A stretch of DNA of 27,705 nucleotides from Bacteroidales bacterium UBA1797 (GTDB lineage Bacteria; Bacteroidota; Bacteroidia; Bacteroidales; VadinHA17). The notes under the pieces are model-generated. The model was not told where the DNA came from, ran no database searches, and worked only from the letters and a program-made list of their open reading frames with translations. Location of the stretch: the NCBI GenBank assembly GCA_002319885.1, contig DCFT01000017.1, forward strand, positions 1 through 27,705, written 5' to 3'. The position numbers were made by a program, and so were the translations under genes. This document shows, one piece after another, positions 1 through 8,185 of the stretch; within the stretch, counting starts at the first letter, position 1, and each line of letters opens with the position of its first letter.

Positions 1-10
1 TTTGAATAAA

Positions 11-165
11 CCCTCGGAATGACAAGGTCATATTGTGGTGACTAAGGGAAGAATTGGCGATTCGCGACATCAATCAATATATTAATGTCATTTTGCTTCG
101 AATCGCCACTTCTTCCCTCAACTACATAACAAAAATTGTCATTCCGAACGAAGTGAGGAATCTCC
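11..165. repeat. Nested palindromic intergenic element
   Basis: An inner inverted repeat pairs 43-64 with 99-120 (20 of 22 positions match on reverse complement). A small central stem lies inside it (GACAT at 66-70, ATGTC at 85-89). An outer pair, CGGAATGACAA at 14-24 and TTGTCATTCCG at 135-145, encloses both. The right flank, around 137-163, reads GTCATTCCGAACGAAGTGAG and continues into GAATCT, a sequence type I recall as dispersed in many Bacteroidota genomes. No coding capacity is evident. It could be a MITE-like or REP-like element, or a structured 3' region of the upstream neighbour outside the window. The inverted repeats are directly visible; the family assignment is inference. Confidence 0.6.
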
Positions 166-288
166 TGATAATAACCAGTAAGTCTTATTGCTTCAGGTAA
201 TTAATCCTTGTAATTCCAGTCTAAATTAGAGATGTGTATAAAGGGTAGTAAGGGGTTGGAGGGGCAAAAAAGGTTAATATTTCCCTCT

Positions 289-3246
289 TTATTTCTTTAT
301 GGAATAGTAAATAGCCTGCAGTATATCAGATCTTATATTCATTTTAAACAACTCCTCATTTCTTCTGGTAGGATAGACCCTGTTGCAGAGGAAGACATAT
401 GATATTTCAGAAACCGGGTCGACCCATACAAATGTACCGGTATATCCGGAATGTCCAAAACTTTCCGGCGAAGCGCTTTTGGCCGGGTAAGCATCTTTCT
501 GGGAAAGCATGGAATTATTAAGAAGAGGTTTATCAAAACCCAGGCCACGCCGGTTATTGTTTTTCGGAAACTGCACATGTGTGTAATCTTCCATCACATT
601 CCTGCCTATGAGCTGCTGCCCGCCATACTCACCCATCCTGCGGTAAAGCTCCATAAGCTTCATGAGGTCATTCGCATCTGAAAACAAGCCGGCATGCCCC
701 GATATTCCTCCCTGCATTGCAGCTGCTTCATCGTGAACAGTTCCCCATAATTGCTGTTTTCGGAAGAGAGAATCATACTCGGTCGGCACGATCCTGTCAA
801 GCGGGAATTTTTTATAAGGATTAAATACCATTTCAACGGCCCCTATTTTCTTATAAATACTGTCAGTGACAAAATCATACCATTTTTGCCGGGTTAAATT
901 TTCGATTATTTCAGGAGCAATAATGAAGGTGAGGTCGGAATAAACATATTTTTTCTCACCAAGAGGGCTCTTCTTTATCTCTTTAAACATTTTCTTCCTG
1001 TAATTTTTAAAAATATAAAGACCCTGTGCTACCTCATAAGGATATCTCTTTCCGTATTCGCAACTGAAAGTTCCTGGTTTGAATTTCCCATCCTGCTTTA
1101 TTGTCTCTTTCCAGAATTGTATAAACGGAGTTAATCCGGCCTGGTGAGTAAGAAAATCTCTCATTCCAATGTTCCCTTTATTTGTTTTTCTGAAGTCGGG
1201 AAGATAATATCCCAGAGTTTTATCAGGTGAGAATTTCCCCTCTGTATTCAGAAGCATTAATCCGGCGAGAGTTGAGGATATCTTGGTTATTGAGGCAAGG
1301 TCGTAAAGATCATCTTTCCTTACAGGGATCCTGTTGTCATACGTTTGATAACCATAGGCTTTTTGAAATACAACAACCCCTTTTCTGGCAGCCATAACCA
1401 CACATCCGGGATACGCCTCTGCCAAAAGACCAGCATTGACAATTGAATCGATTTTAGTATCTAAAATTGCTGATGACATGCCCACGCTTTCAGGGTATCC
1501 ATATTGCATCCTTATATTCCCGGCAGTTCTTATTCCATAACCGGAAATCCATTTACTGTTTATTGTCACAGGCAGGGTACCGCTGGCACCTATACCTCCG
1601 AAAATGAGCTGCGCTGAAAGATCTTCAGTGTAGTCATTCTCCTGGTAAGCAAGGATGAGTCCGTTCGTTCTCTGAAGAATTTTAATTTTATCAATGCCGT
1701 AAGGATTTCCGAACCATGAAAGAATTGTCTTGTTATTTGGTATCAGTTTTTCAAGGAACCTGATCAGCTCAGGTTTTATTCCGAACCCCATATTAGGTCT
1801 CTGATCAAGGGCAAATACACCTGCAATAACGAAATCATAATCAGAAAGTTTTTTTAACAGTTTGCTGCACGCTGCAGTATCTGAAGGATCGATAAAGAAA
1901 TGATCAGAAGGATAATATTCTTCAATTCTATTCTGAAAGCATGAAATATTATCCCTGTTTATTGCGACAGTTGCAATCTTAATATTCTGAAGATTTTTTA
2001 TTGGAATAATATCCTGTTTGTTATTAAGTACAGTCAAAGCATTTGCATATAGTTTTCTTATTAATGCTTTGGATGTCATAGGAGACAAATCGTTATCAAT
2101 ATTGGTCGTATTTATTATTTGTTGTTTATTTAACCCCGACCAGTATTTGAGCGCAAGCACCTTTCGGCACTTCATCGCAATATCTTCAGTCGTAAGCTTT
2201 TTCTGAGAGATATAATTTTCTGTTTCTCTGATAGTAGCTTCAACATCTGTTACAAACTCTGCTACATCGTTTCCGGCTTCAAGGGCTTTGGCATCAGCCT
2301 CACCAGGCCTGAAATACTTCGTAACAGCCTTCATCATCATTGCATCGGTCACCACCAGTCCCTTGAATTTCAGTTCATTCTTCAGAAGATCGGTGATAAT
2401 AATATGAGAAAGGGTCGATGGAAGGCCCGATGTTGTGTCGAGCGATGGCAGGTTAAGATGAGCAACCATAATACTTCCTATACCTTCGGCGATCAGCTTT
2501 CTGAAAGGGTATAGTTCGACACTGTCTAACCTCGCACGCGAATGCGTTATGAGAGGCAGGTCAAGATGTGAATCAACATTTGTATCACCATGTCCGGGAA
2601 AGTGTTTCCCGGTTGCCAGGATTCCATTATCCTGCATGCCTTTCATATACATGATGCCTTTTGCTGTCACTTTTTCACGGTTTTCACCAAACGACCGATA
2701 GTTTATGACAGGGTTTTGTGCGTTTACATTAATATCAAGAACAGGCGCGAAATTAACCTGCATGCCGAGTCTTTTGAACTGTGATGCGACTGCTGCTCCA
2801 AACTGGTAAATGAGTGTATCATTCTGAATTGCACCCAATGTCATCTGATATGGAAATTTATCAATATTTGCAAGTCTCATCCCGACTCCCCATTCAGCAT
2901 CAAGAGATATAAGAAGCGGAACCTTTGATATACTCTGGTAATAATTAGTCAGCTCTGCCTGTTTTGCAGCTGTACCCTGGAAAAATACGACACCTCCTAT
3001 ACCATATTTTCTTATGATATCACTTACTTCCACTTCATTTGCCACATCTCCGGTGGAATAACCGGCTATCCAGATACATTGTGCAATCTGCTGATCGACT
3101 GAAAGGGTTTTCATAACCGAATCGACCCAGGGAGTGTTCATGTATTTTAAAAATGGAGGGTCTGACTCCTGTGCGGAAATATTACTCACTGAGAATAATG
3201 CTATTGACGCCAGAATAAAATACCTTATTTTTTCTTTAAGATTCAT
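289..3246 (-). CDS. nagZ: Secreted GH3 beta-N-acetylglucosaminidase fused to AmiE-like serine hydrolase
   Basis: This 985-residue protein has a likely Sec signal peptide (about residues 1-25, ending in SAQ), so it probably acts in the periplasm. Residues about 35-400 are a GH3 domain of NagZ type: KHFPGHGDTNVDSH at 214-227 is the NagZ signature with its Asp-His pair, and D301 in VVTDAMMM is the expected nucleophile. Residues about 400-570 resemble the GH3 C-terminal domain. Residues about 590-985 are a class C beta-lactamase-fold domain with S652-x-x-K655, Y769-S-D771 and H932-S-G934, plus a GGISGHAGLF segment. In Bacillus subtilis, NagZ and the beta-lactamase-fold amidase AmiE are adjacent genes acting in sequence on muropeptides, so the fusion probably removes GlcNAc and then the peptide from MurNAc. 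Amidase rather than esterase activity is inferred. The gene is divergent from the NagX-like gene, and a perfect -7 box lies 56 nt upstream. Confidence 0.88.
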   Translation of the reverse strand: MNLKEKIRYFILASIALFSVSNISAQESDPPFLKYMNTPWVDSVMKTLSVDQQIAQCIWIAGYSTGDVANEVEVSDIIRKYGIGGVVFFQGTAAKQAELTNYYQSISKVPLLISLDAEWGVGMRLANIDKFPYQMTLGAIQNDTLIYQFGAAVASQFKRLGMQVNFAPVLDINVNAQNPVINYRSFGENREKVTAKGIMYMKGMQDNGILATGKHFPGHGDTNVDSHLDLPLITHSRARLDSVELYPFRKLIAEGIGSIMVAHLNLPSLDTTSGLPSTLSHIIITDLLKNELKFKGLVVTDAMMMKAVTKYFRPGEADAKALEAGNDVAEFVTDVEATIRETENYISQKKLTTEDIAMKCRKVLALKYWSGLNKQQIINTTNIDNDLSPMTSKALIRKLYANALTVLNNKQDIIPIKNLQNIKIATVAINRDNISCFQNRIEEYYPSDHFFIDPSDTAACSKLLKKLSDYDFVIAGVFALDQRPNMGFGIKPELIRFLEKLIPNNKTILSWFGNPYGIDKIKILQRTNGLILAYQENDYTEDLSAQLIFGGIGASGTLPVTINSKWISGYGIRTAGNIRMQYGYPESVGMSSAILDTKIDSIVNAGLLAEAYPGCVVMAARKGVVVFQKAYGYQTYDNRIPVRKDDLYDLASITKISSTLAGLMLLNTEGKFSPDKTLGYYLPDFRKTNKGNIGMRDFLTHQAGLTPFIQFWKETIKQDGKFKPGTFSCEYGKRYPYEVAQGLYIFKNYRKKMFKEIKKSPLGEKKYVYSDLTFIIAPEIIENLTRQKWYDFVTDSIYKKIGAVEMVFNPYKKFPLDRIVPTEYDSLFRKQQLWGTVHDEAAAMQGGISGHAGLFSDANDLMKLMELYRRMGEYGGQQLIGRNVMEDYTHVQFPKNNNRRGLGFDKPLLNNSMLSQKDAYPAKSASPESFGHSGYTGTFVWVDPVSEISYVFLCNRVYPTRRNEELFKMNIRSDILQAIYYSIKK

Positions 3247-3302
3247 ATTAAAGGGTATTATTATAAATGGATGCGACGATAATCTGTAATAAAGAATCCG
3301 CT

Positions 3303-3310
3303 CAAAAGTA
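3303..3310 (-). promoter_or_regulatory. Candidate -7 box for the nagZ-amiE fusion gene
   Basis: Read on the minus strand this is TACTTTTG, an exact match to the Bacteroidota -7 consensus TAnnTTTG. It lies 56 nt before the start codon. I see no TTTG at the expected distance upstream, so the call rests on the -7 box alone. Confidence 0.45.
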
Positions 3311-3383
3311 ACACTTTTATAAATGAAAAATCTCCTTAAATAAGCTTGATCAGCACGAACCTTTAAAAATCAGCTTTAATTAT

Positions 3384-3391
3384 TATTTTTA
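3384..3391 (+). promoter_or_regulatory. Weak candidate -7 box for the nagX-amgK-murU run
   Basis: TATTTTTA matches TAnnTTTG at all but the last fixed base and lies 23 nt before the ATG at 3415. No -33 element is clear. No TAnnTTTG box occurs in the 93-nt gaps before amgK or murU, so any promoter for all three genes should be in this region. Confidence 0.25.
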
Positions 3392-3414
3392 CCAGATAAA
3401 ATCTTGTTTCATAT

Positions 3415-4524
3415 ATGGCGAAGAGCAGTGGCAGGTTAGTTTCACTTGATATTTTCAGGGGACTCACACTTGCATTTATGATAATTGTAAATACTCCGGG
3501 AAGCTGGCAATATGTCTATTCTCCGTTGGAGCACTCAAAATGGAATGGTTGTACACCGACTGACCTTGTCTACCCGTTTTTCCTTTTTATTGTAGGAATG
3601 TCGACTTACTATTCTCTGAAGAAATACGGAAATGAGATTAATGGTAGTTCCATCCTGAGGATCTTCAGACGCACTGTGACAATCTTTGCTGTTGGTTTGT
3701 TTCTGGCAATCTTTCCTTACTTTTCGAGGGATTATTCAACTCTCAGGATAATGGGAGTACTTCAGAGGATTGCTCTGGCATATTTTTTTGGCGCTTTGAT
3801 CTGTCTGGCAGTCCGCCGTGAATATTTATGGATTGTAATCGCAGTTCTCCTGCTTCTTTACTGGGGAATCCTGGCATTTTTTGGAGGTGCTGCTCCATAC
3901 AGTCTGCAAGGTAACTTTGTGCTTAAAGCTGACCTTGCTATTCTGGGTAAAAACCATCTTTACAGGGGATTTGGAATTCCTTTCGAACCCGAAGGCTTAT
4001 TAAGCACTATACCTGCAATTGGTACTGTAGTAATTGGATATTTCATAGGTGGTATGCTTGCAAAAAGCTCCGCCGGTGGTAAGAATCTGATTAAACTTCT
4101 GCTGTTTGGTTTATCAGCTGTCGGGCTTGGGTACCTATGGAATATGATTTTCCCTATAAATAAACCTTTATGGACAAGTTCGTATGTTCTCTACACCGCA
4201 GGTATTGCTATGATTGTTTTTGCTGTCATCTACCTGATAACAGAGGTGTTAAAATTCCAGGTATGGGGAACATTCTTTATAGTCTTTGGTACGAATGCGA
4301 TTTTTGCCTATTTTCTTTCAGGTGTCTGGACAAGATTGATGTTGATTATTAAAATACATTCAGGAAGCAAGACAATAAATCTTTATGACTGGCTTTATTC
4401 AAGGTTCTGTGTTCCCATAGCAGGTAATCTCAATGGAAGTCTGTTGTTTGCTGTATTACAGATGTTACTGATTTGGGGAATGGTGTTAATTCTATACAGG
4501 AAGAAAGTGTTTATCAGGCTGTGA
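3415..4524 (+). CDS. nagX: COG4299/DUF5009 membrane protein, NagX/MurT-like
   Basis: This 369-residue polytopic membrane protein has roughly ten hydrophobic segments. The N-terminus carries the COG4299 signature RLVSLDIFRGLT and then H40-S-K-W-N-G-C-T followed by DLVYPFFLFIVG. The same His-centred motif occurs in human heparan-alpha-glucosaminide N-acetyltransferase, where the His is catalytic. The family has been annotated both as an acyltransferase and, in bacteria, as an amino-sugar importer. From memory, NagX in GlcNAc pathways and MurT for MurNAc uptake in Tannerella forsythia belong here. Sitting between a MurNAc-releasing enzyme and a MurNAc kinase, it best fits inner-membrane uptake of MurNAc or GlcNAc. 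Transmembrane acetyl transfer remains possible. Family assignment is firm; substrate and direction are inferred. Confidence 0.8.
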   Translation: MAKSSGRLVSLDIFRGLTLAFMIIVNTPGSWQYVYSPLEHSKWNGCTPTDLVYPFFLFIVGMSTYYSLKKYGNEINGSSILRIFRRTVTIFAVGLFLAIFPYFSRDYSTLRIMGVLQRIALAYFFGALICLAVRREYLWIVIAVLLLLYWGILAFFGGAAPYSLQGNFVLKADLAILGKNHLYRGFGIPFEPEGLLSTIPAIGTVVIGYFIGGMLAKSSAGGKNLIKLLLFGLSAVGLGYLWNMIFPINKPLWTSSYVLYTAGIAMIVFAVIYLITEVLKFQVWGTFFIVFGTNAIFAYFLSGVWTRLMLIIKIHSGSKTINLYDWLYSRFCVPIAGNLNGSLLFAVLQMLLIWGMVLILYRKKVFIRL

Positions 4525-4617
4525 AAATAAAAGACAAAGCGGAAAATTAAATCCAAAATATAACTGAAAAACTGCAAGATCTGCATCACGTTAAGATTAC
4601 ATGACAAACATAAGTTA

Positions 4618-5658
4618 ATGAGAGAAATTGAGATCGTATCAACCGGATTCAAAAAAATATTTGGTGAATCGGAAATAAATATAAAAGCCTTGCCGCAATC
4701 GGGTTCCGACAGGAAATATTTCAGGGTAACAACCGGAAATAAAAGTATAATCGGTGCATACAACGCGAACTATGAAGAAAATGAAGCTTTCATAGGTTTT
4801 ACAAAACATTTTATATCGAAAGGACTTCCTGTACCGGAAGTATTTGCATATCTGCCAGAAATGTCCGTCTATTTTCTTAAGGATCTTGGAGATATAAACC
4901 TTTTTTCATGGCTCCAGCGTAAACATGCCAGTGGAGGTTTTGATGCTGAAGCAGAAAATTTATACATGAAAATACTTGAAAACCTGATTCATTTTCAGAT
5001 TGAAGGTATGGAAGGATTGAACCTCGATCTTTGTTATCCTCATAAAAGTTTCGACAGACAATCGATGATGTGGGATATGAACTATTTTAAATATATGTTT
5101 CTTAAACTCGTTGCTGTTCCTTTTAATGAACGACGGCTGGAATATGATTTTAATTTGCTCGCTGATTTTCTTCTTGAGACTAATCAGGATTATTTTCTTT
5201 ACAGGGATTTTCAATCCGCAAATGTTATGCTGGTAAACGGAGAACCATGGTTTATTGATTACCAGGGAGGCAGAAAAGGTGCTCCTCAGTACGATGTTGC
5301 ATCATTGTTATATGATGCTAAAGCTCATATCCCAGATAGTTCTCGTGAAAAGCTTTTAGATATCCACACTTATAATTTTTGTTCTGTATCGGGAGAGAGT
5401 AAATCAGAATTCAGGGGATATTTTGCAGGATTCAGCATGATCAGGCTCATGCAGGCACTTGGTGCTTTCGGTTTCAGGGGATTATATGAGAGGAAACCGA
5501 CATTTACAGGCAGCATAGTTCCTGCTGTTAAACTCTTAAATCAAATAATTGATTCGAAACAACTTCCTGTATCCTTGTCTGAGTTATTCCAGACTGTCAG
5601 GCTAATTCCCGGAGTTCAGATTTATAATGAATTAGAGCAGGGAACGAATGCAGAATAA
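4618..5658 (+). CDS. amgK: APH-family anomeric sugar kinase, AmgK-like
   Basis: This 346-residue protein has the aminoglycoside phosphotransferase (APH) fold. SGSDRKYFR at 28-36 is the glycine-rich nucleotide-binding strand of the AmgK-like branch. YRDFQSANVML at 195-205 is the catalytic loop, with Tyr where many kinases have His, catalytic D197 and metal-binding N202. FIDYQGG at 213-219 supplies the second metal ligand, D214. PQYDVASLLYDAK follows, as in sugar C1 kinases. AmgK of Pseudomonas phosphorylates MurNAc (and GlcNAc) at C1 for MurU. The MurU-like gene follows, which supports that role here. It starts 93 nt after nagX with no promoter motif between them, so co-transcription is likely. 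Another small-molecule kinase is the alternative if the neighbours are ignored. Confidence 0.75.
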   Translation: MREIEIVSTGFKKIFGESEINIKALPQSGSDRKYFRVTTGNKSIIGAYNANYEENEAFIGFTKHFISKGLPVPEVFAYLPEMSVYFLKDLGDINLFSWLQRKHASGGFDAEAENLYMKILENLIHFQIEGMEGLNLDLCYPHKSFDRQSMMWDMNYFKYMFLKLVAVPFNERRLEYDFNLLADFLLETNQDYFLYRDFQSANVMLVNGEPWFIDYQGGRKGAPQYDVASLLYDAKAHIPDSSREKLLDIHTYNFCSVSGESKSEFRGYFAGFSMIRLMQALGAFGFRGLYERKPTFTGSIVPAVKLLNQIIDSKQLPVSLSELFQTVRLIPGVQIYNELEQGTNAE

Positions 5659-5659
5659 A

Positions 5660-5701
5660 AAGTTGAAAGTCAAAAGTAAAAGATCATGACCTGCCTGGCA
5701 G
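5660..5701. repeat. Three degenerate heptamers plus an 11-nt perfect palindrome
   Basis: From 5660 to 5680 three heptamers lie in register: AAGTTGA, AAGTCAA, AAGTAAA. Eleven bases on, 5691-5701 is CTGCCTGGCAG, an inverted repeat with a 1-nt centre. The block begins right at the amgK stop codon and fills much of the gap before murU. It has no T-run like a terminator, so it need not separate the two genes transcriptionally. Confidence 0.55.
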
Positions 5702-5751
5702 CGAAACAGCTGAATAGTGAGTTTTAATCCATATAAAAATATTAGCAATAT

Positions 5752-6471
5752 ATGAAAGCAATGATATTTGCTGCGGGATTGGGAAAAAGGCTGGGGAGAA
5801 TAACAGAAAGTATTCCAAAAGCACTTGTCGATATAAATGGAAAGACAGCCCTTCAGCTGGCAGTTGAGAAATGCTCCTCATATGGATTTGATGATATAAT
5901 CATAAATGTGCATCATTTTGCAGATATGGTTGAAGATGAGGTTGAGAGACTTAATAAAATCGGATTCAGGGTTTCAGTTTCAGATGAGCGCGACAGGCTT
6001 CTTGAAAATGGAGGCGGATTATATAAGGCACGCGATTTTTTTGGAAAGGACCCTTTTCTGCTCTATAATGTAGACATCATATCTGATCTTGATCTCTCTT
6101 CACTCTACCGGTTCCATATTGAAAAGAAAGGTCTGGCAACCCTGGCTGTAAGACACCGTTCGGGAAAACGATTCCTTCTTATCGATAAAGATGGTCAGAT
6201 GCGTGGATGGCGGAATGTTTCTACAGGAGAAGAGATACTGGCCGGTGCATCTGGCGAAGATTTGTCGGAGATAGCTTTTTCAAGTATGCATATTGTTGAA
6301 CCAGAGATCTTTAATTATATGGAAGAAGGCATCTATTCGTTGGTTACTCTATACCTTAGGCTTGCGGATAAACATAAAATATTTACTTTGAAACACGATG
6401 ATGGTTACTGGGTGGATGTAGGTACACCTGAGAGCCTGCAATTTGTAAGAGACATGCTTTTGAAAAAATAG
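5752..6471 (+). CDS. murU: MurU-like sugar-1-phosphate nucleotidyltransferase
   Basis: This 239-residue protein is a compact single-domain NTP-transferase. AAGLGKRLG at 7-15 followed by IPKAL is the nucleotide-binding and catalytic signature; N106-V-D108 in LLYNVDII provides the metal-binding Asp; and WVDVGTPESL at 220-229 is the usual C-terminal sugar-site motif. There is no left-handed beta-helix acyltransferase domain as in GlmU, which fits MurU, the enzyme that makes UDP-MurNAc from MurNAc-alpha-1-phosphate and UTP. It follows the AmgK-like kinase on the same strand, the usual pairing. With the kinase it would feed the cell-wall precursor pool without MurA and MurB, the steps blocked by fosfomycin. 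A mannose-1-phosphate guanylyltransferase-like role is less favoured given the neighbour. Confidence 0.75.
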   Translation: MKAMIFAAGLGKRLGRITESIPKALVDINGKTALQLAVEKCSSYGFDDIIINVHHFADMVEDEVERLNKIGFRVSVSDERDRLLENGGGLYKARDFFGKDPFLLYNVDIISDLDLSSLYRFHIEKKGLATLAVRHRSGKRFLLIDKDGQMRGWRNVSTGEEILAGASGEDLSEIAFSSMHIVEPEIFNYMEEGIYSLVTLYLRLADKHKIFTLKHDDGYWVDVGTPESLQFVRDMLLKK

Positions 6472-6505
6472 ATATCAGGCTCAGGTACTCATTACCAGTC
6501 CTTAT

Positions 6506-7951
6506 TCAAAGCTTCCAGAAAGTTCTTGTGAAGATTGCAAAAACAGTAATAATTTCGAGTCTGCCGAGAATCATTAAAAGACTTAATACAACCTTACTGA
6601 CTTCCGGTATATTGGCAAAATTGCTCGATGGACCAACAGTTCCCAGTCCCGGACCTATTCCTGCCATGCATGTGGCTGCTGAACTTGACGCCGTAACAGG
6701 ATCGACTCCCGTTATAACAATAATGACTGTTCCAAGGACAAAAATAAAGAGGTACAATACAACAAATGAAAGAATTGAAATATTTGTGTCTTCACTCACA
6801 CTCTTACCATTTAGTTTAATGAAAGAGACCGACTTGGGATGATTAAGTTTTACAAAAATGTTTTTAAAATTCTTAAGAACGATCAGATGCCTGGCCATCC
6901 TTATTCCACCTCCTGTAGAGCCTGTGCTTGCTCCTGAAAACATAAGCAGGAAAATTAGGAGGATTGCAGCACCCGGCCACACTAAATAATCGGTAGAGGT
7001 GTAACCTGTACAGGTAATTATTGATATTACCTGGAAAAATCCTTCACGGAAGGATTCCTCAAATGTTCTGGCAGAGTTTACATGCAGAATTACTGTGGCA
7101 ATTGTTCCGGCAATTAAAGACACGGCAATATAAAACCATAATTCTTCATTTTGCCTGATTTTTTTAAAGTTTAGTTTTACGATATAATAATAAATAACCT
7201 GACTCGTACCTGCAAGGAACATAAATATCATAACAACATACTGACTGTAGGATGAATAATATTCAAGGCTGTTATTCTTTGTTGAAAAGCTCCCCGTAGC
7301 TACAGTACCGAAAGAATGACATATACTATCAAAGAGATTCATATCGCCAAGTCTTAAAAGTAAAATTTCGGCAAGTGTTAAGCCAAGATAAATAAATAAG
7401 ATCCTGAACACAATTGCCTTAGTTTTAGGATGGAACTTTTCTGTTATTGATGACTCCAGGCTGAATAACTGATATCCGGTTGCCTTGATAGAGGGCAGAA
7501 CGATAATCAGAATTACTATCATCCCAATACCGCCAATCCAGTGAGTTAAACTTCTCCAAAAAAGAATTGAATACGGAAGTATTTCAACATTTTTCAGAAT
7601 AGATGACCCGGTGGTGGAAAATCCCGAAGTTGATTCAAAAAATGCATCAATAAATGAAGGGATAGTATTGCTTATTAGATATGGTAATGTCCCTAAAAGT
7701 GAAAAAATTATCCACGAAATGGTAACTGCCAGAAAACCATCTCTGTTACTGAATTTTTCAGAATCAGCATTTCTGGATACAAAATAACATGCTGCCGAAA
7801 ATATGGTTGTTATTAAGGCTGACAGAAGGAATGGAGTGGGTGATTCTTTATATATTAACACCACGGGCAGACAGAAAAGATACGCTATGGTTTCTATTAA
7901 AAGTATCGTACTCAATATCCGGATGATCAGCAATGGATTGATCAGCTTCAT
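6506..7951 (-). CDS. trkH: Trk-type potassium uptake channel subunit TrkH
   Basis: This 481-residue membrane protein has the four pore-loop repeats of the TrkH/KtrB superfamily. The first is GFSTTGSS at 110-117, the second TVATGSFST at 216-224, the third TCTGYTST at 313-320 and the fourth AGIGPGLGTVG at 430-440. The glycine of each filter loop (G115, G220, G316, G433) is present. STGSTGGGIRMAR at 342-354 is the intramembrane gating loop, and the C-terminus LGRLEIITVFAIF is typical. It would carry K+ across the inner membrane, usually with the cytoplasmic NAD-binding TrkA. No trkA lies next to it in this window. Its 3' end is only 34 nt from murU, which is transcribed towards it. Confidence 0.95.
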   Translation of the reverse strand: MKLINPLLIIRILSTILLIETIAYLFCLPVVLIYKESPTPFLLSALITTIFSAACYFVSRNADSEKFSNRDGFLAVTISWIIFSLLGTLPYLISNTIPSFIDAFFESTSGFSTTGSSILKNVEILPYSILFWRSLTHWIGGIGMIVILIIVLPSIKATGYQLFSLESSITEKFHPKTKAIVFRILFIYLGLTLAEILLLRLGDMNLFDSICHSFGTVATGSFSTKNNSLEYYSSYSQYVVMIFMFLAGTSQVIYYYIVKLNFKKIRQNEELWFYIAVSLIAGTIATVILHVNSARTFEESFREGFFQVISIITCTGYTSTDYLVWPGAAILLIFLLMFSGASTGSTGGGIRMARHLIVLKNFKNIFVKLNHPKSVSFIKLNGKSVSEDTNISILSFVVLYLFIFVLGTVIIVITGVDPVTASSSAATCMAGIGPGLGTVGPSSNFANIPEVSKVVLSLLMILGRLEIITVFAIFTRTFWKL

Positions 7952-7976
7952 GCTCAGGTCACAGTATTTTAAGGAT

Positions 7977-7984
7977 ACAAATAT
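7977..7984 (-). promoter_or_regulatory. Candidate -7 box for trkH
   Basis: On the minus strand this reads TATATTTG, an exact TAnnTTTG match, 25 nt before the trkH start codon. No -33 TTG is seen at 17-21 nt upstream. Confidence 0.5.
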
Positions 7985-8058
7985 AGTCAGAATTAGTTTT
8001 GTTCTGCCACCATTTTTATCTTCATAGTGATAGTCTCATTTTGAATAACGCAAGTCCA

Positions 8059-8088
8059 TTGATGGGTCATTTTAATGTCTTATATTTG
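8059..8088 (+). promoter_or_regulatory. Promoter for the carboxyspermidine operon
   Basis: TTG at 8059-8061 is followed after exactly 19 nt by TATATTTG at 8081-8088, an exact match to the Bacteroidota -33/-7 arrangement. Transcription starting a few bases on would leave a leader of about 90 nt before the ATG at 8186. Confidence 0.65.
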
Positions 8089-8185
8089 GATCACTTAAAA
8101 GATAATCTGTTTGCCTGCATTACGACAGGAGTGAATAAACTGATTTTTAGTTATTATATTATTCTTTCTTAATAAATTTTAAAAT

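Noticed and set aside
289..3246. Generic beta-glucosidase (GH3) plus beta-lactamase call.
   Set aside because: KHFPGHGDTNVDSH is specific to the NagZ branch, and the C-terminal domain lacks the class C Y-A-N motif; the neighbours fit peptidoglycan recycling.
4395..4763. A 122-residue minus-strand open frame spanning the nagX-amgK junction.
   Set aside because: It is antisense to two well-supported genes and has no recognisable motif.
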